The notes under the pieces were generated by a model. It had not been told where the DNA came from. It did no database searches and saw nothing but the letters and a program-made list of their open reading frames with translations. The position numbers were made by a program, and so were the translations under genes. Positions 45,402 to 54,273 of a stretch of DNA of 64,000 nucleotides are shown here, piece by piece. This stretch comes from Bradyrhizobium macuxiense (lineage in GTDB: Bacteria; Pseudomonadota; Alphaproteobacteria; Rhizobiales; Xanthobacteraceae), in assembly GCF_007993935.1 (NCBI RefSeq), contig NZ_VITY01000011.1:248001-312000 (forward strand). The letters run 5' to 3'. The stretch's first letter is position 1; the number at the start of each line of letters is the position of its first letter.

Positions 45402-46519
45402 TCAGCGGGTGATGGTCGTCTCCAGGAAGGCGCGCATGGGCTCGCGGAAGGGCGGGCGCAGCGTGTATTCGGCCTTCCCGCCTTACTCTGGCGATAGATT
45501 GAGCGGGCGTGGCTGAAGTTCGGAAGGCCCGCTTTGCCGTAGTAGCGCCGATGCCCGAGGGCCCGGCGCCGCCGAATGGAAGCTCCTCCACGAAGGCGTG
45601 GGTCATCACGTCGTTGACCGTCACGCCGCAACGAGCGGGTGCGGTCGAGAACGCGGGTGCGGATCGGCAGGATTGGGTCGAAGATCTCGTCCAGCATAAC
45701 CTCCATGTCGTCGCTCACGCCCGCGACGAGCGTCGGCGGCAGCCGGCACGTGTTGCCGTCGAAGGATTCGCCAGCTGGATTGAGCTCGGTGACCGTTGCG
45801 CCTTTGGCTCGGGCGTCGGCCAGGTATCCGCGCAAGCGGTCGAAGTGTCGGCGATTTATGATCGACGAGTAGTCGGGTTGTTGAGCAAGGTCGGGTACAT
45901 GGTAGCGACCGCTCGGCCTGCGGCCTCGGCAAAGGCGTCGACTTCGCCTTCCGGCAGAAGAACATACTCCGGCGCCAGGCAGATTTGCCCGGCGTTGAGC
46001 GTCCGGACCGTCAGGACGCGGGGGCCGCATCGTCGATCGACGTTTACTTCGACACGGTCACTGGGCACTTGCCGCCGAGTTCGAGGTCACCGGCACGAGG
46101 TTGTCGGCCGCCGCGCGCATGACGTGGCGGGCGACCGAGCCGCCGCCGGTGAACAGCAGATGGTCGAACGGGAGCTTCGCGAAAGCGCGTCCCGTGTCGG
46201 CACCGCCACTGACGACTGAGATCTCTGACGCATCGAAGGCACTGGCGATCATCCGTGCCATCAGGGCCGATGAGGCGGGCGTGAACTCCGAGGGCTTGAT
46301 CATGCAGCGGTTGCCAACAGCCACGATGCCGGCAAGTGGCGTGAAGCTCAACGCGAAAGGGAAGTTCCAGGTGCTGATCGCGCCGACGACGGCTGGTCGT
46401 CTTGGCGACTTAGCCTTCAATCGTAAGTCGTCGGGGGCCGCCCGAACCGTCCATAAGTCGGGGTTCGTAACGGAAAATCGCTGCAGGCGCGCTGCCCGGT
46501 CGCGGATGGGCGTCCCCAT
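45402..46519 (-). pseudogene. Aldehyde dehydrogenase pseudogene (coniferyl-aldehyde dehydrogenase type)
   Basis: Fragments in all three frames reassemble an ALDH. AVVGAISTWNFPFALSFTPL, IKPSEFTPASSALMARMIAS and PFDHLLFTGGGSVARHVMRA come in the first frame; it then shifts before LELGGKCPVT. The next frame carries TLNAGQICLAPEYVLLPEGE with the catalytic Cys; the next YSSIINRRHFDRLRGYLADA and EVMLDEIFDPILPI; the next VNDVMTHAFVEELPFGGAGP and SGIGATTAKR. The last frame ends MRAFLETTITR. At least four shifts and a missing N-terminal third make it non-functional. In the P450 cluster it would have oxidised the aldehyde made by the adjacent dehydrogenase. Confidence 0.85.
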
Positions 46520-46592
46520 ACTTTGGAGTGGGGGACGGCCGGCGGTAATGCGCTAAGTCAATGGCAACGACAACCCGCAGGGAGACCCGAGG

Positions 46593-47693
46593 ATGCAGAT
46601 CACCGCCGCCATCGCGCGCGAGCCGCACAAACCCTTCTGCGTCGAAGCCATCGACATCGGCAATCCACGTCCGGACGAGATCCTCGTCAGGATGGTCGCG
46701 GTCGGCCTGTGCCACACCGACCTGCTGGTGGTGGACCAGGTACTGCCGACGCCGCTGCCGGCGGTGCTTGGCCATGAAGGCGCAGGCATCGTCGAGGCCG
46801 TCGGGGCGGGCGTCACCAAGTTCAAGGCCGGCGACCACGTGGTGCTGTCGTTCAATTCATGTGGGCAATGTGTTCAATGCACCAAGGGCGCGCCGGCCTA
46901 CTGCATCAACTTCCAGGCGTTGAACTTCGGTGGTGTCCGCCCCGACGGGTCTCAGGCGCTGTGCGCATGTGGCAAGGGTCTCTCGTCCAATTTCTTTGGC
47001 CAGTCCTCGTTCGCCTCCTACGCTCTGGCCAATGAGCGCAACGCCGTGAAGGTCGGCGCAGAGGCGCCCCTGGAGTTGCTCGGGCCGCTCGGTTGCGGCG
47101 TGCAGACCGGTGCCGGGGCCATCATGCGCTCACTCGCGGCTGAGGCCGGCAGCACCATCGTGATCTTTGGGGGTGGGACGGTCGGCCTCAGCGCCGTCAT
47201 GGGCGCCGTCGTGCAAGGCTGCTCCACCATCATTCTGGTTGAGCCGATCGAGAACCGCCGCAAGCTTGGGCTCGCCGTTGGGGCAACGCACGCCATCGAC
47301 CCGAGGGCTGACGACGTCGTCACCTGCGTGAAGGACATCGTTCCTGCCGGCGCGGACTATTCTGTCGAGACGAGCGGGGCAATGCCCGCGCTCGATGCCG
47401 CCGTCCAGTGCCTGGGCGTGCGCGGCAAGATGGCGATTGTCGGCGTGCCAGTCGACCTCACAGCTACCCTTGGGCTCAACGTGATCGGCATGATGGTCAA
47501 TGGCCTGACGGTGACGACCGTGGTCGAGGGCGACAGCGTGCCGGACGAGTTCATTCCACAGCTCATCGCGTTGCACGCCGAGGGCCGCTTTCCCTTCGAC
47601 AAGATGGTCAGGACCTATCCCTTCGCCGACATCAACCGCGCCGTCGAGGACCAACTCGGAGGCCGCTGCGTCAAGGCGGTTCTGACGTTCTGA
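46593..47693 (+). CDS. Zinc-dependent aryl-alcohol dehydrogenase-like protein
   Basis: A 366-residue MDR enzyme with both zinc sites intact. Catalytic site: GLCHTDLLVVDQ (Cys) and LPAVLGHEGAGIVEAVG (His-Glu). Structural site: SCGQCVQCTKGAPAYC. The NAD site is IFGGGTVGLSAVMGAV with an acidic residue at VEPIEN, giving NAD preference. Pattern and length match aryl- or terpenyl-alcohol dehydrogenases (XylB-like), which turn an alcohol into the aldehyde. It follows the broken ALDH and precedes the P450. Confidence 0.86.
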   Translation: MQITAAIAREPHKPFCVEAIDIGNPRPDEILVRMVAVGLCHTDLLVVDQVLPTPLPAVLGHEGAGIVEAVGAGVTKFKAGDHVVLSFNSCGQCVQCTKGAPAYCINFQALNFGGVRPDGSQALCACGKGLSSNFFGQSSFASYALANERNAVKVGAEAPLELLGPLGCGVQTGAGAIMRSLAAEAGSTIVIFGGGTVGLSAVMGAVVQGCSTIILVEPIENRRKLGLAVGATHAIDPRADDVVTCVKDIVPAGADYSVETSGAMPALDAAVQCLGVRGKMAIVGVPVDLTATLGLNVIGMMVNGLTVTTVVEGDSVPDEFIPQLIALHAEGRFPFDKMVRTYPFADINRAVEDQLGGRCVKAVLTF

Positions 47694-47863
47694 ACCGGCA
47701 GCATGGTTGCAAGGTGTGAGTTCGTTCCCCGAAAGGGAGACAGGCGCGAGCCGATAGAGGGAGCGATGCGACTTCAAGAACGGTCGACAGGCTCCAAGCG
47801 ATTAACAGGCGAGCGCTGTGCTCGCCGCGAGCACCGAAGCAAAAACCGAAGGGAGACCATCCA

Positions 47864-49168
47864 ATGATCCAAGCTGCTGCTGCCGCACAGAGCCCATTCG
47901 AAGTGCCGCTCGACGTGGCGCGCACCATCCTGAGCCCTAAATCCTATACCGACGACAATGTCATCTATCCGGCGTTCAAGTGGCTGCGTACCAATCTGCC
48001 GGTCGGGCTGGCGCAGGTTGATGGCTACGATCCGTTGTGGATCATCACCAAGCACGCTGATGTGATGGCGGTGGAGCGCAATCCGAATCTCTTCCACAAC
48101 GCCGATTTCAACACGATCCTAAACGAGCGGGCGAGCGACGACTTCATGAAGTCGATCAACAACGGCTCGACTCGCCTGATCTCGTCGCTGGTCTACATGG
48201 ATCCGCCTGAGCACGGCCTCTACCGCGAGATTGCCGCGCACTGGTTCCTGCCAGCCAACATCGTCAAGCTGGAAGCCCAGATCAGAGCGTTGGCGAAGAT
48301 CTCGGTGGAGCACCTGCTAAGCTTTGACTGCGAGTGCGACTTCGTGAAGGATTTTGCCCTGCACTATCCAATGCGGGTGATCATGACCCTGTTCGGCGTG
48401 CCACCGGAAGACGAGCCGAGGATGCTCAAGCTGACCCAGGAGCTGTTCGGTGTGCACGATCCGGAGGAGCAGCGCGATGAGATCAAGCCGGAGCCCGATG
48501 TCGCAGGCCGCATGTGGCACGCGGCGCTTCAGGATTTCTATGGTTATTTCAACGTCCTCAGTCGGGAGCGTAGGGAGCGTCCACGGGACGACCTGCTGTC
48601 GCTGATCGCCAACTCCAAGGTCAACGGCGAGCCGATCGGCGAGGCGGAGGCCAACGGCTACTATGTGACAATTGCCACCGCCGGCCACGATACGACCTCG
48701 TCCTCGGTGGCTGGCGGCTTGCTCGGTCTGATTGGCTTTCCGTCGGAATTCGACAAGGTGAAAGCCGAGCCCCGGCTGACTGCGGGCCTGGTCGACGAAG
48801 CACTGCGCTGGACCACGCCGGTCAAGCACTTCATGCGCAACGCCACCGCCGACACCGAGCTGCGAGGCCAGAAGATCAGGGCGATGGACCGACTGATGCT
48901 CTGCTATCCATCGGCGAATCGGGACGAGGAGGTGTTCGACGCGCCGGACGAGTTTCGCATCACGCGCGGCCGCAACCCTCACGTCTCGTTCGGATACGGG
49001 CCGCACATGTGCCTCGGCATGCACCTCGCCAAGCTTGAGATGCGCATCCTGTTCGAGGAGCTGCTGCCCAGGCTGCGAGCGGTGGAGCTGGCCGGCTCGC
49101 CGCGCCTCGTCGAGACCAACTTCGTCGGCGGCCTCAAGTCCCTCCCGATCCGCTTCCAGAAGGCCTGA
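47864..49168 (+). CDS. Cytochrome P450 monooxygenase
   Basis: A 434-residue bacterial class I P450. I-helix oxygen site TIATAGHDTTSSSVAGGL; K-helix E-x-x-R in LVDEALRWTTPVKHFMR; haem loop HVSFGYGPHMCLGMHLAKLE with the Cys ligand. No membrane anchor, so it is soluble and fed by the 2Fe-2S ferredoxin that starts two bases after its stop. Neighbours (aryl-alcohol dehydrogenase, former ALDH) suggest hydroxylation of a terpenoid or aromatic methyl group, then oxidation to the acid. No ferredoxin reductase is encoded nearby. Confidence 0.92.
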   Translation: MIQAAAAAQSPFEVPLDVARTILSPKSYTDDNVIYPAFKWLRTNLPVGLAQVDGYDPLWIITKHADVMAVERNPNLFHNADFNTILNERASDDFMKSINNGSTRLISSLVYMDPPEHGLYREIAAHWFLPANIVKLEAQIRALAKISVEHLLSFDCECDFVKDFALHYPMRVIMTLFGVPPEDEPRMLKLTQELFGVHDPEEQRDEIKPEPDVAGRMWHAALQDFYGYFNVLSRERRERPRDDLLSLIANSKVNGEPIGEAEANGYYVTIATAGHDTTSSSVAGGLLGLIGFPSEFDKVKAEPRLTAGLVDEALRWTTPVKHFMRNATADTELRGQKIRAMDRLMLCYPSANRDEEVFDAPDEFRITRGRNPHVSFGYGPHMCLGMHLAKLEMRILFEELLPRLRAVELAGSPRLVETNFVGGLKSLPIRFQKA

Positions 49169-49170
49169 GC

Positions 49171-49497
49171 ATGCCAAACGTTACCTACATCCAGCCAGAC
49201 GGATCTCGGGCAACTCTGGAGGTCAGAAGCGGGCAGAGTGTCATGGACGCGGCGCTGCAGGCGGGCGTGCCCGGCATCGTAGCGGAGTGCGGCGGGAGTT
49301 GCTCCTGCGCAACCTGCCACGTGCATGTGGACGAGGAATGGTTCGTCCGGCTTGAGCCGCCGACCGCGATCGAGGTCGAGTTACTCGAGTTCGCTGCCGA
49401 CGCGCGGCCGACCTCTCGCCTGGGCTGCCAGATCATTCTGGCGCCCGAGCTCGACGGCCTTACTGTGCACACACCAGCGGCTGGCAACGGCCGCTAG
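49171..49497 (+). CDS. [2Fe-2S] ferredoxin, P450 redox partner
   Basis: A 108-residue adrenodoxin/putidaredoxin-type ferredoxin. The cluster motif is C-x5-C-x2-C in ECGGSCSCATCHVHV plus a distant Cys in SRLGCQIIL. The N-terminal half is YIQPDGSRATLEVRSGQSVM. It starts two bases after the P450 stop, a standard coupling, and should pass electrons from a ferredoxin reductase to the P450 haem. The last 15 residues are a flexible tail. Confidence 0.93.
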   Translation: MPNVTYIQPDGSRATLEVRSGQSVMDAALQAGVPGIVAECGGSCSCATCHVHVDEEWFVRLEPPTAIEVELLEFAADARPTSRLGCQIILAPELDGLTVHTPAAGNGR

Positions 49498-50062
49498 CGC
49501 CGAGCCGTGAGGAACTTGGGGCGGCGCGCTGGACCGTCTCGGTGATCCGCCTGGCGTGGCGCAGGTACTCCTCTTCGTGAAGCCCAAGCTCGAGGAGACA
49601 TACGGGCGAAATCAATCGCGCGGTAGGGGCTGTGTAGGATCGCAGTATCCGGTGGCAATGGCAACTCCCCAGGGGTTTCGCAATAAAAACTGAACAAGTC
49701 AGTGAGAGTTCTGACGGCAAGACTGCGGTGCGCGGCGGTCGCCTGTGCGTCAGGACCGCCGGCTGGCGTAGGCGCAGGCGTACGAGTTGTTTGCGCGACT
49801 ACCGCTACCCGAGGCCGCGCACGCTTCAGGGCCACCAGGGACGTGAAAGAGTTTGATATTCGGGAAAGCTGCAACAGCTCTTTCTCGGCAGTTTCCAAGG
49901 CCGCGCGTCCCTTGTCGGCCATCGATTGGAAGTTGTTGCGCCGCTCCTCGCGAATGGAGATGAAGCGCCTCTTCGGGCAGCATGTGGTATTCGGTTTTGT
50001 CGGGTTCGGTAGAGACTTCCTGCACGTCACGCTCATCCGGTCCGTTACGCCGGCACATATGT
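49498..50062 (+). other. Region between the P450 operon and the HTH giant, no supported gene
   Basis: 565 bases. Minus-strand frames contain protein-like stretches (KTEYHMLPEEALHLHSR, and in the next frame IREERRNNFQSMADKGRAA) that would join through one frameshift near 49935-49965. No family is recognised and no clear start is visible, so I leave it as an unassigned remnant. Confidence 0.35.
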
Positions 50063-53000
50063 TCATCGCCAATCCAGACGTTCGGCATCCTCGTCGTGAG
50101 CCTTCGCCTGATGGTCATAGTTCTTGGCGAGGTTTTCTAGGATTCCCGAGGTGCGGGGCCAGTCAAAGGCCGTGGCCTTGGACCAATCCCGGTATTGCTT
50201 CGCCAGCTGGCGTTCCTGGTCACCGCCGTCACCATACGCCCGCGAGGTCACCCCGCGGCGGTTGGACTTCCCGATCATAACCCCCGTTTCCAGATCGCGG
50301 CTGCGGATCGCCTCGATCACCTCGCGGACTGGCACGGCCGGCCAGATGCCGTCTGCGTCCGTTTTGGAGGCTGAGAGCAGCTCGCCGATCTTCTGATCTG
50401 CGACCAGACCGCGGCCCTTGGCGTGGGCGAGCTTTCGTGCCTCCTTGACCCACGCCTCGAGCTTGGCGCCATCGATCGATCCATCGGCGGCCGTGCCTGG
50501 GATCACATCCCACAGCCGCAACAGCCTGAAGGCCTGGCTCGCGATATTGCGGGCCTGTTCCTCGTTCTCGACGGGTGGATCGACCACGCCGCTATCCTGG
50601 CTGGGCCGAAAGATCGCTGTGATCAATTGAACGAAGAGATCGGGGTTGATTGCAAGCTCTGACATGATCGCCTTCGCCTTGCGCGGCGAGCGCTCGAACA
50701 TCGGCAAGTATTGCCATTCGAGTTGCGCGAGCGTCTTGGTGGATACGTCATCTGCCTCGTCCAGCCGCTTGAAGATCTCCTGGGCGTAATGCTGGAACAT
50801 CGTCCGGTCGTTCATGTCCAGCTCACCCTCGACCGGCTGCCGCACGGCATCAAACAACGTTCTCGTAAGCAGATCAGAGGCGAACGTCCGTCCGTCGTGC
50901 AGGTGATAGCCGATGAAGTGCACGGCCGCGCGCGCCCGGCCGGCCTCGATCAGCTTCTCGACCGCATAGGCGGGGTCGGCATCGTCCTCCTTGCTCCACA
51001 GGATATTGAGCCGTTTCCAATACGATCCCTCGATGGCTTCGTCGGCTCGCCTCGTGAGGGCCCAAACCCAACCTGTAACTGGCAGCGCCAGAAGGATTGT
51101 CAGGAGCGCCTTGTCCCCCCAGGCACCCCGCAGCGCCTCATCGAACAAGCCTTCAGCCCATTCAGGACCGGCAGCGAAATACCAGGTCCAGACGAGGCCC
51201 CGCGCGAAGGCCTGATCCTTCTCCCGCTCGCTGCGGAGTGCGCGGACGAGAAGCTCCTTGCGGGTATTCTCAGGAAGGCTGGATTCCGCGATCGACTGCC
51301 CGAGATAGCCGGGTTCACGGACGACATCGATCAGCTCGAACAGACTTTCGGTCCCGTGGTCCTGCAAGAACTTTTCTGCGGCTGCCGCCCGCTCCGACTG
51401 AAGCAGCTGCCGGTCCTTCTGCCAGTCGCCGGTTGGGTCGGGCAGGGACACCGAGGTCTCGAATAGCCAGGCAATGCTTTCGATGGGGTCCAGCGGCGCG
51501 AGCGCGTCATAGATAAGCTGAAGGTCCGCGATGTCTTCATCTGGCAGTCCCCAGTCAGCATTTGGGAAACTGCGCTGATGGTGCAACACGCCTCTGAGCT
51601 TGGCGCGCAGCAGCTCCCGATCCTCCTTGATGAGGTTGCCCTCGGCGACCTGCAGCAGCTGCGTGGCTGCCTTTTGACGCCTGTCGCCAACATCGCTCCA
51701 ACGTTCGAGTAATGTGACCCAGCGGGCGGCATTCGAGCCAACGTCGTCGAGGAGGCGGTCCAGAACAGCTTCGGCGCCTTTGCCGATCAGCTGATAGGTG
51801 ACAACTTCTTTCTTGTCGGTGGAGAAATCGCGCCAGCGCGTGGACGCCACCGACGAAAAGGAATCGTGGCCGGTTGGCAGAATGCCCAACATCAGGTTCC
51901 ACGCCGGATTTGGATAGCGCTTTCTGATGCGGTCCAGAACCTTCAGGCGATCGCTGAAAGTGGCATTGGTCTGCGGGCTCCAGAGCAGGAACGTGGTGCG
52001 CAGGCTGGCGGCAGGCCGGTTCAGAGAGCGGCTACTGCCGCGATCCAGTTGATCAAGCCGCGCCAGCACAAGTGAAACGTGGAGCAGGAGCTGCGGCGAC
52101 CACGCGAGCGATTCCAGCGCCCACAGCAGGTCCGAGAGATGCTCGGCGCTGCCGAAGATCGGGCTTTCATCAGAACCGAACAGCGCCGCAATCGGCGGAA
52201 CCTCGTTGTCGAGGCTATCCTCCACGGCCGAGAGGAATTCCTCGGGTGAGGCCTCGGCGAGCAGCTGGAAATCCCGCGACAGCGACCACCAGCGTTGTCC
52301 GTCCGCGCCCCGTAGCACCTTCCGTACGACGGTGTCGGGATATTGCGACGCGTTCGGCACCATCGCCGCGCGATCACCGAACAGCGCCAGCAGGATCAGG
52401 GTTTCACCCAGGCCATGCCGCAGGTAGGCGGAATATTCCGGCTCGATGCCGCGCATCGACGCGTACCAGCGGTCTTCCGGGCTCAGCGTGTACCGCGGAT
52501 CGGCCGCACTCAATACGTCGATAATCGCGGCGCGGTAGCGCTCGATATCCGCAACCGTGAAATGGGCTGCCAGCAGCAGCCACGCGTCACGAGGCGAAGC
52601 CACCTTCCAGGCGGTGCCGACCTTGCGAAGCGGGCTGTCAAACTCTCCGACATATGGCGTGATGCTCGCAATGAATTTCTCATAGGGCACCTCCGACAGG
52701 CGCGACATGATGACCTTGTCGGCTTCCCGGCTTTCGTCCCACATCCCGGCTAGCAGCGCGGCGAGTAACGGCCGGGATACCGTGCCCTGAGCCCATTGTG
52801 GCACCCGACTGGCGACGCCCGGCATCAATCGGCGCAGGATCGCAAGACTTCGCGCGGAGTCGCGCGCAAAGGTCTTCGCTTTATCTTCCGGAACGCCGCT
52901 GTCGATTAGGGCTGCTTCGATACCGTCGCGTGAAGGCCGGCTCAGCTTCCTCACGGTGCCTTGGGACCCAGGGTTCTGCCCGAATGCGGCCAGGACGTGG

Positions 53001-54127
53001 TGCCCTTTCGCTGCGATTGCTTCCGCAACGCCTGCCTCCGGTTCGAGAATCACGATGATCAAAGGCGTGCGGCTGCTGGCAAGATGCCGGGCTGCGTCAG
53101 AATTCGAGGCGACGACGCAGCGCGCGAAATAGTGCTCCGCGATGTCGGGGGGAAGCTGATTGATCGTGGCGTAGGCGAACGCCGCAACCTCCTCTGAACT
53201 CTCACCCTGGAAGGCGATTGCCGAATGCTGATCGCGCAGCCAGCGGAGCAGGGCCGCACTGTCTTCATCCCGGTCGCTGAGAACGAGGTCGGGAGGCAGC
53301 GGCCACTGTGTGGCGAGCGACCACTCCGACCACACGTCTTCCAGTTGGCGCACGCCAGGTGGGCGCTTGCCGAGGGCGGTCGCCAGCCATTGCCCGGCCG
53401 CCGGGTATTGCTCGATCCAGTGCACCAGGTCGGTGCCGTCATAAGCCCTGACGTCTTTCCAAACGCCTTCGGCGCGTTTTTGCTGAGCCCATTCGTCCTT
53501 TTTCGGCCAGGGGCGCGGCGTGACGAAAGCGAAGGTCGCCTCGCTCTGCGCAAGGCCCAACGGATCCTGGGTTCGCTTCGCGTAATCCTCGTTGGCCTTG
53601 GCCGCGATTCCCTCGCGCTGCGTGCCGATCTCCCACCCCGTGGCCCCGGCGGGGACGTATTCGGACGCGGTGGTGGCCTGGGTGGTGCCGTCCCAGCCTG
53701 CAAACTGGACGGCTTCATCGGAAGGGAAATGCAGCGAAGCGCTGCCGCTCGCGCGGACCAGTTTGGCGATCAGGGTCGGCATTGAGGCCTGGCCGTCGCG
53801 GCGCTCCGCCCATTGAGCCAGGTCGGTGCCGTTCACATATCGGATCGGCGCGCCGGACTTGGTCAGCTCGGCAAGGATCGGCAGCGCCGGCCCGAGGACG
53901 GCGCCCCCGGCCGGAAATGAGATCCCGGCCCGTTCTAAGGCTGCGCGCATGGCCTCCGCGTTCTGCGGGACCGGCGTCCGGCGGCCCCGTTCGAAGTCGG
54001 CCACGGTGGAGGTTGCGACATTGGCATTGGTCGCAAGGTCCTGCTGGGACCACGCCAGAAGGGCCCTCGCGGCGCGGGCCTGCGCCGGGGTGAGGTCATG
54101 GCTCGGTGCGGAACTCGGCTTCTTCAT
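50063..54127 (-). CDS. Giant HTH protein (1354 aa) with a possible PD-(D/E)XK nuclease region and helical C-terminus
   Basis: Not a recognised named family. Residues about 11-65 are an XRE-type HTH (TPAQARAARALLAWSQQDLA, then VATSTVADFERGRRTPV). Residues about 130-240 carry AGWDGTT (D146), GWEIGTQ (E166), KANEDYAKRT (K177) and VWKDVRAYDGTDLVHWIEQY, the spacing of a restriction-endonuclease-like core. From about 300 to 1354 the chain is mostly helical with long regular segments (ALLAGMWDESREADKVIMSR, WALESLAWSPQLLLHVSLVL), without a P-loop I can see. A perfect 23-base palindrome overlaps the start codon, suggesting self-repression by the HTH. It is divergent from a Fic gene. A toxin or phage-defence effector is plausible, but this is inference. 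Confidence 0.7.
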   Translation of the reverse strand: MKKPSSAPSHDLTPAQARAARALLAWSQQDLATNANVATSTVADFERGRRTPVPQNAEAMRAALERAGISFPAGGAVLGPALPILAELTKSGAPIRYVNGTDLAQWAERRDGQASMPTLIAKLVRASGSASLHFPSDEAVQFAGWDGTTQATTASEYVPAGATGWEIGTQREGIAAKANEDYAKRTQDPLGLAQSEATFAFVTPRPWPKKDEWAQQKRAEGVWKDVRAYDGTDLVHWIEQYPAAGQWLATALGKRPPGVRQLEDVWSEWSLATQWPLPPDLVLSDRDEDSAALLRWLRDQHSAIAFQGESSEEVAAFAYATINQLPPDIAEHYFARCVVASNSDAARHLASSRTPLIIVILEPEAGVAEAIAAKGHHVLAAFGQNPGSQGTVRKLSRPSRDGIEAALIDSGVPEDKAKTFARDSARSLAILRRLMPGVASRVPQWAQGTVSRPLLAALLAGMWDESREADKVIMSRLSEVPYEKFIASITPYVGEFDSPLRKVGTAWKVASPRDAWLLLAAHFTVADIERYRAAIIDVLSAADPRYTLSPEDRWYASMRGIEPEYSAYLRHGLGETLILLALFGDRAAMVPNASQYPDTVVRKVLRGADGQRWWSLSRDFQLLAEASPEEFLSAVEDSLDNEVPPIAALFGSDESPIFGSAEHLSDLLWALESLAWSPQLLLHVSLVLARLDQLDRGSSRSLNRPAASLRTTFLLWSPQTNATFSDRLKVLDRIRKRYPNPAWNLMLGILPTGHDSFSSVASTRWRDFSTDKKEVVTYQLIGKGAEAVLDRLLDDVGSNAARWVTLLERWSDVGDRRQKAATQLLQVAEGNLIKEDRELLRAKLRGVLHHQRSFPNADWGLPDEDIADLQLIYDALAPLDPIESIAWLFETSVSLPDPTGDWQKDRQLLQSERAAAAEKFLQDHGTESLFELIDVVREPGYLGQSIAESSLPENTRKELLVRALRSEREKDQAFARGLVWTWYFAAGPEWAEGLFDEALRGAWGDKALLTILLALPVTGWVWALTRRADEAIEGSYWKRLNILWSKEDDADPAYAVEKLIEAGRARAAVHFIGYHLHDGRTFASDLLTRTLFDAVRQPVEGELDMNDRTMFQHYAQEIFKRLDEADDVSTKTLAQLEWQYLPMFERSPRKAKAIMSELAINPDLFVQLITAIFRPSQDSGVVDPPVENEEQARNIASQAFRLLRLWDVIPGTAADGSIDGAKLEAWVKEARKLAHAKGRGLVADQKIGELLSASKTDADGIWPAVPVREVIEAIRSRDLETGVMIGKSNRRGVTSRAYGDGGDQERQLAKQYRDWSKATAFDWPRTSGILENLAKNYDHQAKAHDEDAERLDWR

Positions 54128-54148
54128 GTCATATTATTTATATGACAT
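54126..54148. promoter_or_regulatory. Perfect palindrome over the start of the HTH giant (candidate operator)
   Basis: Arms ATGTCATAT and ATATGACAT (nine bases each) with a five-base spacer TATTT. It overlaps the minus-strand start codon (54125-54127) of the HTH protein, so a bound dimer would block its expression. It lies 126 bases from the Fic start and may affect that promoter too. Confidence 0.65.
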
Positions 54149-54195
54149 CCTATTCATGCGTGCAAGTATTTGGTCGTGAAGAGATAAATGCCCTT

Positions 54196-54220
54196 ATTCC
54201 AATCAAGAAGTGATTGGAAT
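54196..54220. promoter_or_regulatory. Perfect palindrome upstream of the Fic gene (candidate operator)
   Basis: Arms ATTCCAATCA and TGATTGGAAT (ten bases each) with a five-base spacer AGAAG. It ends 53 bases before the Fic start at 54274. Its sequence differs from the palindrome at 54126, so a different protein, possibly the C-terminal winged-helix region of the Fic protein, may bind it. Confidence 0.6.
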
Positions 54221-54273
54221 GGCTTGCTGATGAAGAGATTAGCCCCATACTGCGGCGAAGGGGTGCGAAGACT

